64,000 nucleotides of DNA from Quillaja saponaria (Eukaryota; Streptophyta; Magnoliopsida; Fabales; Quillajaceae). The notes beneath the pieces were generated by a model. That model saw nothing but the letters and a program-made list of their open reading frames with translations, did no database searches and was not told the origin of the DNA. The stretch is taken from NCBI GenBank assembly GCA_029379385.1, contig CM055608.1:22504350-22568349 (forward strand), written 5' to 3'. The translations under genes were made by a program, and so were the position numbers. Each line of letters starts with the position of its first letter. The stretch's first letter is position 1. Positions 1 to 11,600 of this stretch are shown in pieces.

Positions 1-455
1 TAAAAAGAATTCATGTTATATCACTTTTTAAGAAGTTATCAATGAATATATAAGAATTTTGTCATGTGTGAAAAGAATAAAGCAAACAGTACATATGCAT
101 ACAGCTAGGGGGCATTGCTTTTTGAAATGATTTGAATTTGATGTTGCAACTAAGAGTGTCTCAATTATTAAATTATTTAGCCATAATAGTTTCTTTTTTT
201 TTTTCTTTTTTTTTGGGATAAGGCCATAATAGTTTCACATGCATTAAAATGAGAGTTTTCTAGAGAAACGTGCTTCAATTATTTATTTGTTAATATTAAC
301 TATTTGACAATGTTTAGTTTCAGTTTCCTTAAGACATAAAATTCTATTTACCTTAGTCTCTGTCAATTTCCAGCAGTTATATAGAATTATTAATATTTTA
401 TATTTAAATACACTCTCACCTTATTAATATTTTATTAAGTTAAGACTCAACGGCT
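1..455 (-). repeat. BAHD-array 5' flank block (off-window unit)
   Basis: This AT-rich block closely resembles the sequence upstream of the intact BAHD gene (about 31880-32250), the block at 25735-26215, and more loosely 3480-3760. Shared stretches include the start of the window and the part around 300-450 that is repeated almost word for word near 26040-26170. The BAHD genes lie on the minus strand, so this should be the upstream region of another array member left of the window. That gene itself is not visible. No coding sequence is seen here. Confidence 0.6.
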
Positions 456-649
456 CTTAAACAACACCCCTACACATGGGCATGAGGGTTATTCAATTTA
501 ATTGTTCAGAAAAATATTAAGGGTTGGAATTCAAATTCTTCACTCAACAAAAACAACACCACCTAAACAAATAAAGCCAAATCATCCAATTAACTTTTAT
601 ATTCTGAAAGACTAAAATAATATTATCCTGTTTTCCTCTCTAGCTCTAA

Positions 650-1860
650 TTTCAAAAGTAGCATATTTTGTTAAAATCAATGTTTTTAAATTCAATTCAA
701 ATGTTGATTCGAACAAGTGTCAGGATCTCGAGTCTCCAGGTCAATTCATATTAAAAAAAAAAATTAGAAAAATATATATATAATGTACATGTAATAATTT
801 GATGTCAATAAGAAATAAATAAAAAAGTATAAATGAAAACAAAAAAAATAAAAATAATATATTACAAAGTTCTTTTATTTAATTTTTTTAAATTTTAATC
901 TAGGTCCTACTAAGTCAATTGCTATTACGGGTTTTTAGATTAATCCTGTCCGGGATAACACTTGGGTTATGATTGGGCCGACTGGAACAAGTTTCAAAAC
1001 ATTGGTTAAAATCTCTAAAAAATCATTTATTACTTTTCAATTGGGTCGCTATGTACATTTTATTTTTGAGTTTTTTTCCAAGTCCTTTATTATCTTATCT
1101 TATTTTTTGATTAAATTATCTTTAATATTATTTGCAATATGAGCCAACAAATTTTGTTTGGACTTAAGCAATTTTTATTTCTAATTTGAAGTGAGAGAGA
1201 TGTTAAACTCAATTGAAATTATACCGAAAGAGTAATGAACAAAATTCCCTTAGTTCACCCAGATTCTCAATTTAGTTCTTAGGTGATAACCTTTTCTGAA
1301 AGTCTGAGTTGAATGATGACACGAACTCCTTGAGAGAATGTATATCCGCAAAATGCAAAAGGCTGGACCTTGTATTATACAATGCACCGAAGGTGAACTC
1401 AGATTGGATTTGTGCAAATAACGGGTTTATACACTAGAAAGGATTGATCCTTTTCTCCCACTTTCATTTTTCAACTTGGAACTTCAATCAACATTTCATT
1501 TATTTAATTTCACACTTTTGTCTTCTTTCTTTTTAACGCAATTGAAAATTCCTAACACAAGGTTCAGGAGATGGGGTGTTAAATTTTTTAGATTTTGAAC
1601 TTAAATATCATTTTGTCAAAGAAAAGTTTGCTCTATCAAAAGAAGTTAGTATAATTTACTAAAAAAACAAAGCTCAGTGAAATAAAAAGACAACAAATCA
1701 CTATTGCGAATATGCATTATGAAACCATATATAGCTTAGTTACATAGTGTTGATATCAGTCTCGATGCAGGTATGGTGAAATTTCCTTTATATAAAAAAA
1801 AATGGTAGTATCCAAAAACCTGTCATCACTGTTACATAAAGCTTTCCCTAGTACTAAACA
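650..1860 (-). repeat. BAHD-array 3' flank block
   Basis: The sequence aligns with 28650-29841 over its whole length with small indels, and both blocks sit directly downstream of a BAHD copy on the minus strand. It includes a patch around 890-1010 with a GC-richer core (CCGGGATAACAC). Read on the minus strand, that patch contains a TGGCTCAGTTGG-like string in the 28.9 kb copy, resembling a pol III A box. A SINE origin of that core is possible but unproven. Bases 456-649 between this and the previous block hold nothing I recognise. Confidence 0.65.
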
Positions 1861-3210
1861 TCACAATTTTGCAGCAGGAAAGACTTCATTGATATCCCCA
1901 TAAAAGAACTTCTTGAAAGCATTTATATGGGTTGCTTTCAAACAAATAGCTATTATGAGAGACCCATCTTCAACACCATTTTTCATAACAAAAACCTTTC
2001 CTCCAGAATTTATATTACCTGGACCCATATATATAGGGTTTCCCCAACCAAAATCTGTATCATTATTTGGAAAATTCATCCAACTAACTACAAAAAGATT
2101 TGGATTTTCTGTAGAGGAGTGGAAACTAGTCCTCAGCAAATTCATATCCTTCTGATTTGCAATATAATCAAGAGCTGACCGCACATACTCTTCTTTCATC
2201 TTCCCAATTGCTTCACTGATTTTGCTTACAGTATAACTCAATGGCTTTTCCACAATGTCTTTGAATTGACAAGTGGGTGTCACAGTATGAAAAACTGCAT
2301 TCCCAAAATAAACATCAGGAATTGGTGGCTTCACTCTTTTGCGACAATTTACCAAATTGGTTAATCTTGTGGGTTGGTACCCATTGTTGCTGCCTACATA
2401 TCGAGCTTTGCATACTGACCTCCATAAGTGACCAGAAATAACCTCAAAGGTACTGTTTTTGTTACCTAATACCCCATTGGCTTCCTTCTTTAATTTCTCA
2501 ATTTGGTTTTTTGAGATTTTCAAAACAGCAACACTAGTTTGCTCTGTTTTTGTCTCTGTTTCTGAGCAACTAATCCAACTAGGTGGTGGGTGGAATTCAA
2601 CATGATCAAAATGAGGTGTCGTATGCTGTTTGCTTGACTTTAACAGATCTCGATCATAAACTGGCATTATGCTTGAATCTAATTTCTCTCCCCTGGCTAA
2701 CTTAGCCCAAGAATTCACAAACCTCATGCCAGAGGACCCATCAACAACAGCACGAGATATGGCTACTCCAAGAGTAAGACTACCACATAGAAAACTTGTT
2801 AGCTGCACCCCCATCAGTGGTATTTCCTGAATTGGACAACCATAGTCAATCTTTGGAAAAAGGTCTTGGACCTTTTGGGTTGGTTCAAAATCATCAAATT
2901 CGTCTAAATCTGCTTCATCAAATACTTCCAAGAATTGTATCCCCCATGGAATTGCAATGAACTTCAAATCTACCACCTTCAATCAAGCACAATCTGCCTG
3001 CCAATGGGTAGTAATGAACCAAAGCTTGGCTTAGGGAGTTTGTCAAAGTCTCAATTGGGTTCCCAACTGAGAAAGTTTTGTTGGGTTTGTAAACATATAA
3101 CATGGATTCATGAGTTGTGAGCTTGATTTGGTCACATTCAGACAAAGAGAATTTGACATTGGGTGTAGGCTCAGATGGGATGACTGTGTTAGAGAAAGGA
3201 TGGCTGCCAT
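1861..3210 (-). pseudogene. BAHD acyltransferase copy 1, frameshifted
   Basis: Translated in pieces, this is a plant BAHD acyltransferase of the spermidine/shikimate hydroxycinnamoyltransferase-like group, over 90 percent identical by eye to the intact copy at 29842-31191 and spanning the same 1350 bases. Two single-base indels break it. One T is missing near 3197 relative to the intact copy, which puts the ATG at 3208-3210 out of frame. An extra T at about 2940 (plus strand) shifts the frame after the residues Asn-Ser-Met-Gly and leads to an early stop. An upstream ATG around 3280 gives only a 123-residue product with an unrelated N-terminus. The C-terminal DFGWG motif remains, but the HxxxD position reads Arg-Ala-Val-Val-Asp (codon at 2752-2754). 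It is probably a pseudogene; a sequencing error at 2940 is the alternative. Confidence 0.85.
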
Positions 3211-3289
3211 TTTTGTGTTTGGCCAAGATGATACTAAGAATTGGGTCTGTCTGAAATGTTGAAGGTGTCATCTTCTTCATATAGGACAA

Positions 3290-3760
3290 GAAGTAATAAG
3301 GTTGTCCGGCAACATAGGTCAGTGATAAACAAAAAAATGACTAAATGACATTTTTTTTTCTTTATTTTTTTGTTATAAATCAACAATTTGTAATGATGAA
3401 TGACTGATTAACTATCAATACATATTGAAAAATTTTCAAATATGAAAACGCTATATGTATATTATTTTATTATATAATGATCAATTTATGAAAAATAATT
3501 GTAAAAATAATAATGTATGATAAATTTATCAATCAATTTATAAAAAGTTATGAAGGAATATACAAATTTTTTGTCATTGTGAAATTTAATTTTTTAACAC
3601 CTATTATTAAATTATTAGTTGAATTGTTCCCGGTATGAAAATTAAATTAAAAAAAAAAAAGAGGAGTGCTTCAAATATTAAATTATTTGTTTTCACAGTA
3701 AAATGAGAAAAGGGTAATCCATTGACTATTTTCGTGCTTCAATTATTTATTTTATAATCT
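3290..3760 (-). repeat. Upstream flank of BAHD copy 1
   Basis: This lies upstream of BAHD copy 1 on the minus strand. From about 3370 it matches the sequence upstream of the intact copy from about 31755 on (the ATAAATCAACAATTTGTAAT stretch and what follows). The roughly 400 bases found at 31345-31745 in the other unit are absent here. No clear TATA box or gene was identified. Confidence 0.55.
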
Positions 3761-6277
3761 TAATCTATGTGATGTAAATGTAGCAGTTATATACAACTAG
3801 CATCCTCACATGCACTTTTGAGTATGATTATATACTTTTTATATAACAATGCTAGTGACATGAAAATTTTATCATATCTAAAATTTTACATGCAAATAGA
3901 GGATGCAGTGCGAGTATGAAAAACTTACATTCGGCTAGAGTAGTATAACTCGAGAAAAAATTGATACTTTGGTAGAGGATATATGCCAGAAAAAAGTTTA
4001 CACATTTTTCCTAAATAAATAATCTGAACACAGGTGAGAATGTTATAATTAATTAAAAGAATTTTATAGAGTTTACCCTAAAAAAAAAGCATCTGAGCAT
4101 GCACTCTCGAGGATTAGTATATTAAGATAACTTTATAGGGTTTACATAAAAACATCTGAGCACGAGCGAGGGCGCATGCGATGATGCTAATATAAAATAA
4201 TTTCAAATAATTTTTCTGAAAAAGAGACATCTGAGCACGTACAAGGATGCTAGTTTTATAAAAAGCACTTTACACATTTATTCTAAAATAAAAAGCATAT
4301 GAAATTTTGATTATTAAAAACAAATGAAATGAAAATGTTGATATAAAATATAAGATGTTGATATATTATATACAATTTTTTTTTAACTACTACTTAATAT
4401 TAGTTTCAATAAGTTATTACAATATTATTATGCGGCAATATAGAATATATGAAATGAAATTTTATACATATCTTTCTTATGATAATAAATTGTTTTCACT
4501 TCCTCTCCATAGAAAAGGAAAAGAAAAAAGAATGATTTTTTTCCCAAATAATTTAGACACTCATCAGTCTTTTTCTTTTCAGTGAAGAATATGGGATGGT
4601 GTTATCAGCAACATTAACTATGGAGTGTCAACCATTAGTATAATTTTATGCATTTAATTATTTGTTATATATTCACAGTATTGTTGATGTTTCTTCTGAG
4701 TTAATATTTTATTGTATCACCTAGACAAATTTTTTTTTTTCATATTAATTAACTTGAAAGATTTTGCTTATCTTCCTCTTGAGCTACTCTGAAGCAAGAA
4801 GTGGATTTCAAGGATCTTGTCTACTGCCCCTTTGTCTTTTTGGATACTGTTACCTGGTTGGATTTTGCAGTGGACTTTTTAATTATGTTTTTATTTTCTC
4901 ATTTGATAGTGGGTTATTATTTAATTTTCTTTTCCTACAAAATTGAACCTATGTGCTCCAAGTTAAAGACTTCTGTTTCAAGCCACTGGTTATCACTTGA
5001 TTTTGAAATGGATATTTTTTGATTTTCGGAATCATCATTTGCATGCTCAAGAATAAAGCAAATATTAATATTTATTGTTTTAAAAAAGAGACCTATATAA
5101 TCCTCATATTTTGGAAGTATTATAGGTAAGTTTTTACACTGATTATGACTCTGGTCTCATTTTAATGCATAATCGAAAAGTCTAATTAATAATAGGAGTT
5201 TTCAAACAACTGAAATGAGAGAAAAGACAATTAACCTGTAGAAATGTAGATAAATTCTCATGACAAGCAACTGAGTTAGAATCTCATGAGAAGATGAAAG
5301 TCTATTTATAATTAAAAAATTTGTACATTAAAAAAGAGGTTTGGAGCAGCAGATCTAGGCTTCTCAAACAGTTGAAGTGGGATTTCAACACAACTAATCT
5401 CGGCAATTATGCGTCAACAATTTATCATAAGCCAGGAAAACTCTACAATTATGCTTCAACAGTTTATTATAAGCAAAGAATTTGAATTGGAATAATTTGC
5501 TGAAAGAAATAAGAAGTTTAAAATAAGAGAAAGTTGGGAGTGGAACGTGTGTACAGTAGTTATATTATTAGGTATGTGAGAGTTATAAGCAGATTGAATT
5601 TTTTATTTATTTTTGTTTTATATATAATTTTTAAAAAATATTTCATTCCACACCTTTTTATTTTCTCTACCAACTTTTTTATGATCTTTTACATTGTAGC
5701 CACACGCTGTATTTACATATAACTCATAACCTTTGATTGTAGATTTTTTCTTCTTTTAACTTCTGTTTATGAGTAAAATTCTCTGGCATGTACTTTTTTA
5801 GTAAATATGAAAGATGATCAAGTGGAATAGGGTCATCAATACAATGAAGGTGTTCCTTTTACAACAATTTTATTATCTTATCTAAGCCATCTATTTTTGT
5901 TTTATAAGAAAGGTATTTCTAAGAAAGGTATTTCTAAGAAATATTCACGTCAGTTGGAATGTCAATGTAAGTAAGCATTAATCCTTTCATATTATCTAGA
6001 TTTAATTAATTTATTTTTTTAAAATAAAAAATAGTTAAATCTATTATTGAATTTATGACATGACTTACACTATTATTATTATTATTATTTTTTCTGAATT
6101 AATATCAAAGTGAATATTATGATCAACGAGTTTTTCTTTTTGATTTTCTTTAAACATCTAACATGTTCCATTCTGGATTAACTATGATTCCTAAAACATA
6201 TCAGTGATTTTTGTTTTGTTTCAAATAAAAGGTGATCAAATGCCTATCTTGATTGAATTCTACTCAAACAGAAGCTA
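3761..6277. other. AT-rich intergenic DNA, no gene recognised
   Basis: The stretch holds short ORFs only, none resembling a known protein. It contains diverged, spaced repeats of an 'ATCTGAGCA' phrase with nearby 'GATGCTA' at about 4090, 4150 and 4230, and a short duplication 'AAGGTATTTCTAAG' at about 5910-5940. I see no RNA gene and no complete transposon. Confidence 0.6.
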
Positions 6278-6437
6278 CTAATCACAAAGCATATGGGATT
6301 TTAGATAACTAGAAATGAAGAATAAATAGAAATACAATAACAAATGATTGAAATAAGGAATAATCACAAAGCATATAGGATTTTAGATAACTAGAAATGA
6401 AGAATAAATAGAATACAATAACAAATGATTGAAATAA
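6278..6437. repeat. Two-copy tandem repeat, ~80 bp unit
   Basis: About 78 bases starting 'AATCACAAAGCATAT' at 6279 recur almost unchanged at about 6360, ending near 6437. There is one single-base gap in an A-run and few mismatches, so this is a recent tandem duplication. Confidence 0.85.
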
Positions 6438-6517
6438 GAAAACTTATAGAAAAATCCTTCAACTTTATTACTTCATAAAAGAGTTATGGAACTGCAAGCA
6501 TCACAGTCACTTTACAA

Positions 6518-6804
6518 GGCTCTGATACCAATTACAAGTAAGAAGGGGGAGAAAGTGTTTATCATGGTGAGAAGAGGAAGAGAAAAGTATTCTTAGAGTC
6601 CATGCCCTTCACTTAGAAAAGTTCATCGCCTTATATAGGTTACAAGGGATAAGAAGAGAATTTTAAAGCTAAAAAATAAGATTTCTTATGTGTCAAAAGT
6701 AGATTCTTATCTAAAAAGATAAGTTTTCTTGTTTTATCTATTTTTATTACAATAATACAACTCTATCAAGGTTCTATCATATTTTCATATTATGTTCTCT
6801 AACA
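6518..6804 (-). mobile_element. LTR-like segment with initiator-tRNA primer site
   Basis: On the minus strand, 6530-6518 reads TGGTATCAGAGCC, the classic primer-binding site complementary to the plant initiator tRNA-Met. Immediately 5' of it lies a ~270-bp segment that could be a copia-type LTR: it would begin TGTTAGAGAAC at 6804-6794 and carry a TATATAA-type box near 6630-6639, about 100 bases before the primer site. The ending next to the primer site is not a clean CA. No gag coding was recognised beyond it. The alternative is the promoter/primer region of a plant pararetrovirus-like integrant, given the decayed coding sequence on its 5' side. Confidence 0.45.
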
Positions 6805-7953
6805 GAATCATTTCCGAATACATTTTCAATATAATCATGTGGTCAGTGATTATATGCATTCATAACTTCTTCATTGACATCTTGCTCTATTTCAGCACAC
6901 TCGTAAGATTGGTCCTTCAACTCTAAAGAACATTAATTTTGTAGTTAAATTCTTTTTTCTTCTTTTTTTCCTATTCTTCAGAAATTTCATAATTGCAAGG
7001 GAGACTAGTGACATAAATTCGTTTTTTACCTACTATAGAGAATCCTTGATGATAACAAATTTTTCATGTTTTTTGAGATACATGTATTAAGCTCTTTATG
7101 TAACAATTATCGCTTGAGGTTTTCTCAATAACTAGAATCACTAAATAGTTCGTTGATGGAATCACATCTCTGCCTTTAGTTTTTGGTAATTCCCATGGCT
7201 CACAAAATTTTTCTCTTGTCCAACATCCCATCACACTGTTAATAGTGATTGTATAATAATCAAGGAATTGATGTCCCACTATATGCAAAATCATTGATTT
7301 GATCATTGATGAAAACTAGAATAGTTTGTGCTAGGCAATGTCTTGAAAAATTATTGTTATTAAAACTTATTTCAACACTTTCTATTTCAAATCAAAATAT
7401 TGTCCAACAAAAATGATTTTTGGAATATCTCATTCAGTGGCAATTATATTATGATTAAAATGTTCTAGTTTTTCATTTTATAATGATAATCATATGTAAT
7501 TTTGTTGAATATTGTCCTGCATATCTCATTGGGAAGTTCTTCCTAAATCTTTTCCCAAAAACACATTCTTTGATTTGTTTTGGAGAATGAGAATGTCAAG
7601 TTGACCATATAAATTCAAGAATAGTCTTTATTCTTTCAAAAGAACCTTTATAGTCGCAATTATTTCAATCACTAAGCAAACTAATTTCTTGAAATTTTTT
7701 ATTGTAAGCATATGTTCAAAAATCTTTTGAAAAAGTTGTCCCGCATATTTTTCGAAAATTAAATTCTTTTCTAGAATATGAAATTTCCATATTCCATTAA
7801 TTTCTTCATATAAACTTTTTGGTAGATCTAAGTCAAATTGATAAATCATAAATAGCTTTAGTTTCTTCTTTCTTTTCTTTTGCTAAAAAGTTTTGAGCTT
7901 TTCAAGGTTTGTGAATAGGACTCTGGCTGAGTTCATAGATTTTGTAAGAATGA
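6805..7953 (-). pseudogene. Decayed retroelement- or virus-like coding remnant
   Basis: The minus strand holds broken open frames here (7883-8077 touches the CACTA end, then 7628-7849, 7064-7306, and down to about 6800) with coding-like composition. They look like one reading region broken by stops and frameshifts, ending just before the LTR/primer-site segment. The CACTA element beginning at 7954 cuts it, and AT-rich sequence of similar look continues at 22190-22800. I do not recognise the protein with confidence. An old retrotransposon or endogenous pararetrovirus-like copy would fit the neighbouring primer site. No function is claimed. Confidence 0.3.
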
Positions 7954-8290
7954 CATTACAAGAAAAAGAATTATCTGTATCTATCAATTGCAGACATAGA
8001 AAGTCAAAATACAGTATGTTTGCACATACATAAAACTTATCTGCATCTATACATATGTATCTGTGCAACAGACGCAAACTCTAGCCACCAATAATTAGGG
8101 TGCCACGTATCAAAGTTTATTACCTAGATGATAATACGCAGACATAGATATAATTGTATCTGTACAGTAGACACAGAAAAACAAATGTAATTTTTCTAAA
8201 CTTTTTTGTAAATTATCTACTTCTGTTGCAGAAGTATGAAAGAGAAACGCAGACGCAGATGTCTGAATTATTTTAATTATTTTATTTATT
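7954..8290. repeat. CACTA 1 left terminus and subterminal repeats
   Basis: Terminal motif CATTACAAGAAA, followed by many direct and inverted copies of short motifs such as ATCTGCATCT, GCAGACATAG, ACGCAGAC and CAGATGTCTG. Such subterminal motifs are where TNPA-type proteins bind in known En/Spm elements. The same motif vocabulary appears at the ends of CACTA 2. The stretch 8290-8650 is AT-rich with nothing further recognised. Confidence 0.7.
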
Positions 8291-8649
8291 TTTTATTTTT
8301 ATACTAGTAAATACATGTTTCAAAAGAATTTTTTATTATTTAAATCCAAATATTTTATATCTATAATTAATTAATATAAAAAATCATCGATCATAACAAT
8401 ATTGTTTACAATATATAATAAATAAAATTAAAATACACAAATCTAAATATTAGCCTTATATCCAAATTCTAAATCTTCATTATCTCCAACTTCGTTGTCA
8501 GCCTGACTCAGGTGGAAGGCCCGGATGTTGGAGGTGGAACCTGCAATAATTAAATTAAATGTTATAAGTTATATATACTTAAATTAATATGCATATAAGT
8601 TAAAACTTTAATTAATTAACTTTGACAAATTAATCAAAATTTTTAAAAT

Positions 8650-11600
8650 ATATTTTTTCAATTTGTTGCTCTTATTCAACCATACGATGGTGTCGGTACT
8701 CCTAAAATCCTAAATAGACTAATATTCAACCATTTTGCCCCTTGAACCTAGGTTTTTAAATTTTTGCCTTGAAACTCATAATTTTTCCTATATCCTAATC
8801 GTTGACCAAATGGATTTCTAGCTTTTCCTATAGTTCTTATTCACTCCCACGGTTGTGTCGGTACTCCTTGAATCTTAAATGGACTAGTATTGGACCATTT
8901 TGTCCTCCGAACCCAAGTTTTCAAAGTTTTTGTCTTGAAACTCAAAATTCATTCTAAAACCCTAATCGTCTATCCAAATGAATTTTTGGCTTTTCTTATA
9001 GGTCTTATTCCTTTCCACAGTCGTGCAGGTATTCCTAGAATTCTAAACAGACTATTATTTGGCTATTTTGCCCTCTGTACTCAAACTTGGCAAGTTTTTG
9101 TCTTGAAAATCAAAATTGATCCTAAAATCCTAACTGTTGATCCAAATAGATTTCTGGCTGTCTCTATAGGCCTTATTCCTCTTCATGGTCATGTCAATAC
9201 TATCAGAATACTAAGCAAACTAGTATTTGACCGTTTTGCCCCCTGAACCCAAACTTGGCAAATTTTTGTATTGAAACTCAAAATTTGTTAGAAAATCCTA
9301 TCTTTGATCCAAATAGATTTACGATTTTTCCTAAAGGTCTTATCCGTCGGCGTGGTCTTTTTGATACTCTAAGAATCCAAAACTGACTACTATTTGACCA
9401 TGTTGTCCCCCGAACCCAAGTTTTCAAAGTTTTTGCCTTAAAACTCATAATTTGTCTTAAAATCTTAACTATTAATCCAAATGAATTTACAAATTTTTTT
9501 TTCTATGTCTTATTTGCCCTACGGTTGTGCTGGTACTCCTGTAATCCTAAACAGACTAGTATTTGGCTGTTTTGCCTTTCGTACCCAAACTTAGTATGTT
9601 TTTGCCTTGAAACTCAAAATTTTTCATAAAATCCTAACAGTTTATCCAAATGAATTTATGGCTTTCCCTACAAGCCTTATTCTTATTCATGGTTATGCCG
9701 ATATTCTGAAATCCTAAATAGACTAGTATTTGATTATTTTTCCCCCTATATCTAAACTTGACAAGTTTTTGCCTTGAAACACAAAAATTGTCCTAGAATC
9801 ATAACAGTTGATCCAAATGAATTTCTGGATTTTCTTACAGTTTTATTCATCCCTACAGTCATGCCGGTACTCCCGAAATCCTAAACAAACTAATATTTGA
9901 CAGTTTTGCCCCCCGAACCAAAGTTTTTGCCTTGAAGCTCATAATTTGTCCTAAATGGATTTTTGGATTTTCCTACAAGTTTTATTCATCCTCACAGTTG
10001 TGCCAGTACTCCCAAAATCCTAAACAGACTAGTATTTGACCATTTTTCCTCCCGAACCAAAACTTGGCAAGTTTTTGCTTTGAAACTTAAAATTTGTCCT
10101 AAAGTCCTAATCATTGATCTAAATGGATTTCTAGCTTTTCCTATAGGTCTTATTCATCTTCATGGTCATGCTGGAACTTCCAGAATCCTAAACGAACTAG
10201 TATTTGATTGTTTACTCATTGAACCTAAACTTGGTAATTTTACTCAAAATTTGTCCTAAAATCCTATCCGTTGATCTAAATAGATTTTCGGAGTTTTCTC
10301 CAAATCTTATTCTTCCCTAGGGCCATGCCAATACTACTGAAATACTAAACGATCTAGTATTTGACCGGTTTGCCTCCCAAATCCAAACTTGACAAGTTTT
10401 TGCCTTGAAACTCAAAATTTGTGATAAAATCCTAACTGTTAATCTAAATGGATTTCTATTTTTTCCTAAATATCTTATTCTTTATTTGGGCCGTGATGGT
10501 ACTACTGGAATCATAAATAGACCAGTATTTGACTGTTTTGCCCTTCAAATCCAAACATAGCAAGTTTTTGTCTTAAAACTCAAAATTTGTCATAAAATCC
10601 TTACTATTGATCCAAATGGATTTCTAACTTTTCCTACAAGTATTATTGGTCCCCACATTCATGCCAATACTCCTAGAATTTGAAACGGACTAGTATTTGA
10701 CTGTTTTGCCTGCTGAACCCAAACTTAGCAATTTTACCTTGATTATTTATTCTAAAATCCTAATTGTTAATCCAAATGGATTTCTGGTTTTTCCTACTAG
10801 TTTTATTCGTCCCCACAATCATGTTAGTACTCTCAAAATCCTAAATGGACTAGTATTTAACAGTTTTCCCCATGAAACTTAAAATTTGTGCTAAAATTTT
10901 AATCGTTGATCTAAATGGATCCCTTATTTTTCCTATCGGCCATATTCGTCTTTATGGTCGTGTTGATACTTCTGGAACTTTGAATGGACTAGTATTTGTC
11001 CATTTTGCCTACCAAACCCAAATTGTTAATTTTTTACTTTGAAAATCAAATTTGTCCTAAAATCCTATTTATTGATCCAAATGGATTTCAGGCTTTTTCT
11101 ACAAGTCTTATCCATCCCCAAGGCCAAGCCGATACTACCGAAATCTTAAAAAGTCTAATATTTGACCGTTTTGTCCCCTGAATCCAAACTTGACAAGGTT
11201 TTACCTTGAAACTCAAAATTTGTCCTAAAATCCTAACCGCTGAACCAAATAGATTTTTTATTTTTCCTATAGATCTTATTCTTCCCTAGGGTTGTGCTGC
11301 TATTACTTGAATCCTAAACAGACTAGTATTTGACCGTTTTGCTTGTGAATCTCAAAATTTGTCCTAAAATCTTAATTGTTGATTTAAATGGATTTTTGAT
11401 TTTTCTTACAAGTCTTATTCTTCCCTAAGACTAATGCTGGTACTATAAGAATCCCTAACAGACTAGTATTTGACTATTTTGCCCCCAAAATTTGGCAAGT
11501 TTTTGCCTTGAAACTTAAAATTTGTCCTAAAATCATATCCATTGATCCAAATGTATTTCAGGCTTTTTCTATAAGTCTTATTCATCCCCAAGGCCGTGTC

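Noticed and set aside
1913..2178. Plus-strand ORFs over BAHD copy 1 (also 29894-30159)
   Set aside because: They are shadows of the BAHD reading frame on the other strand; both copies give the same shadow.
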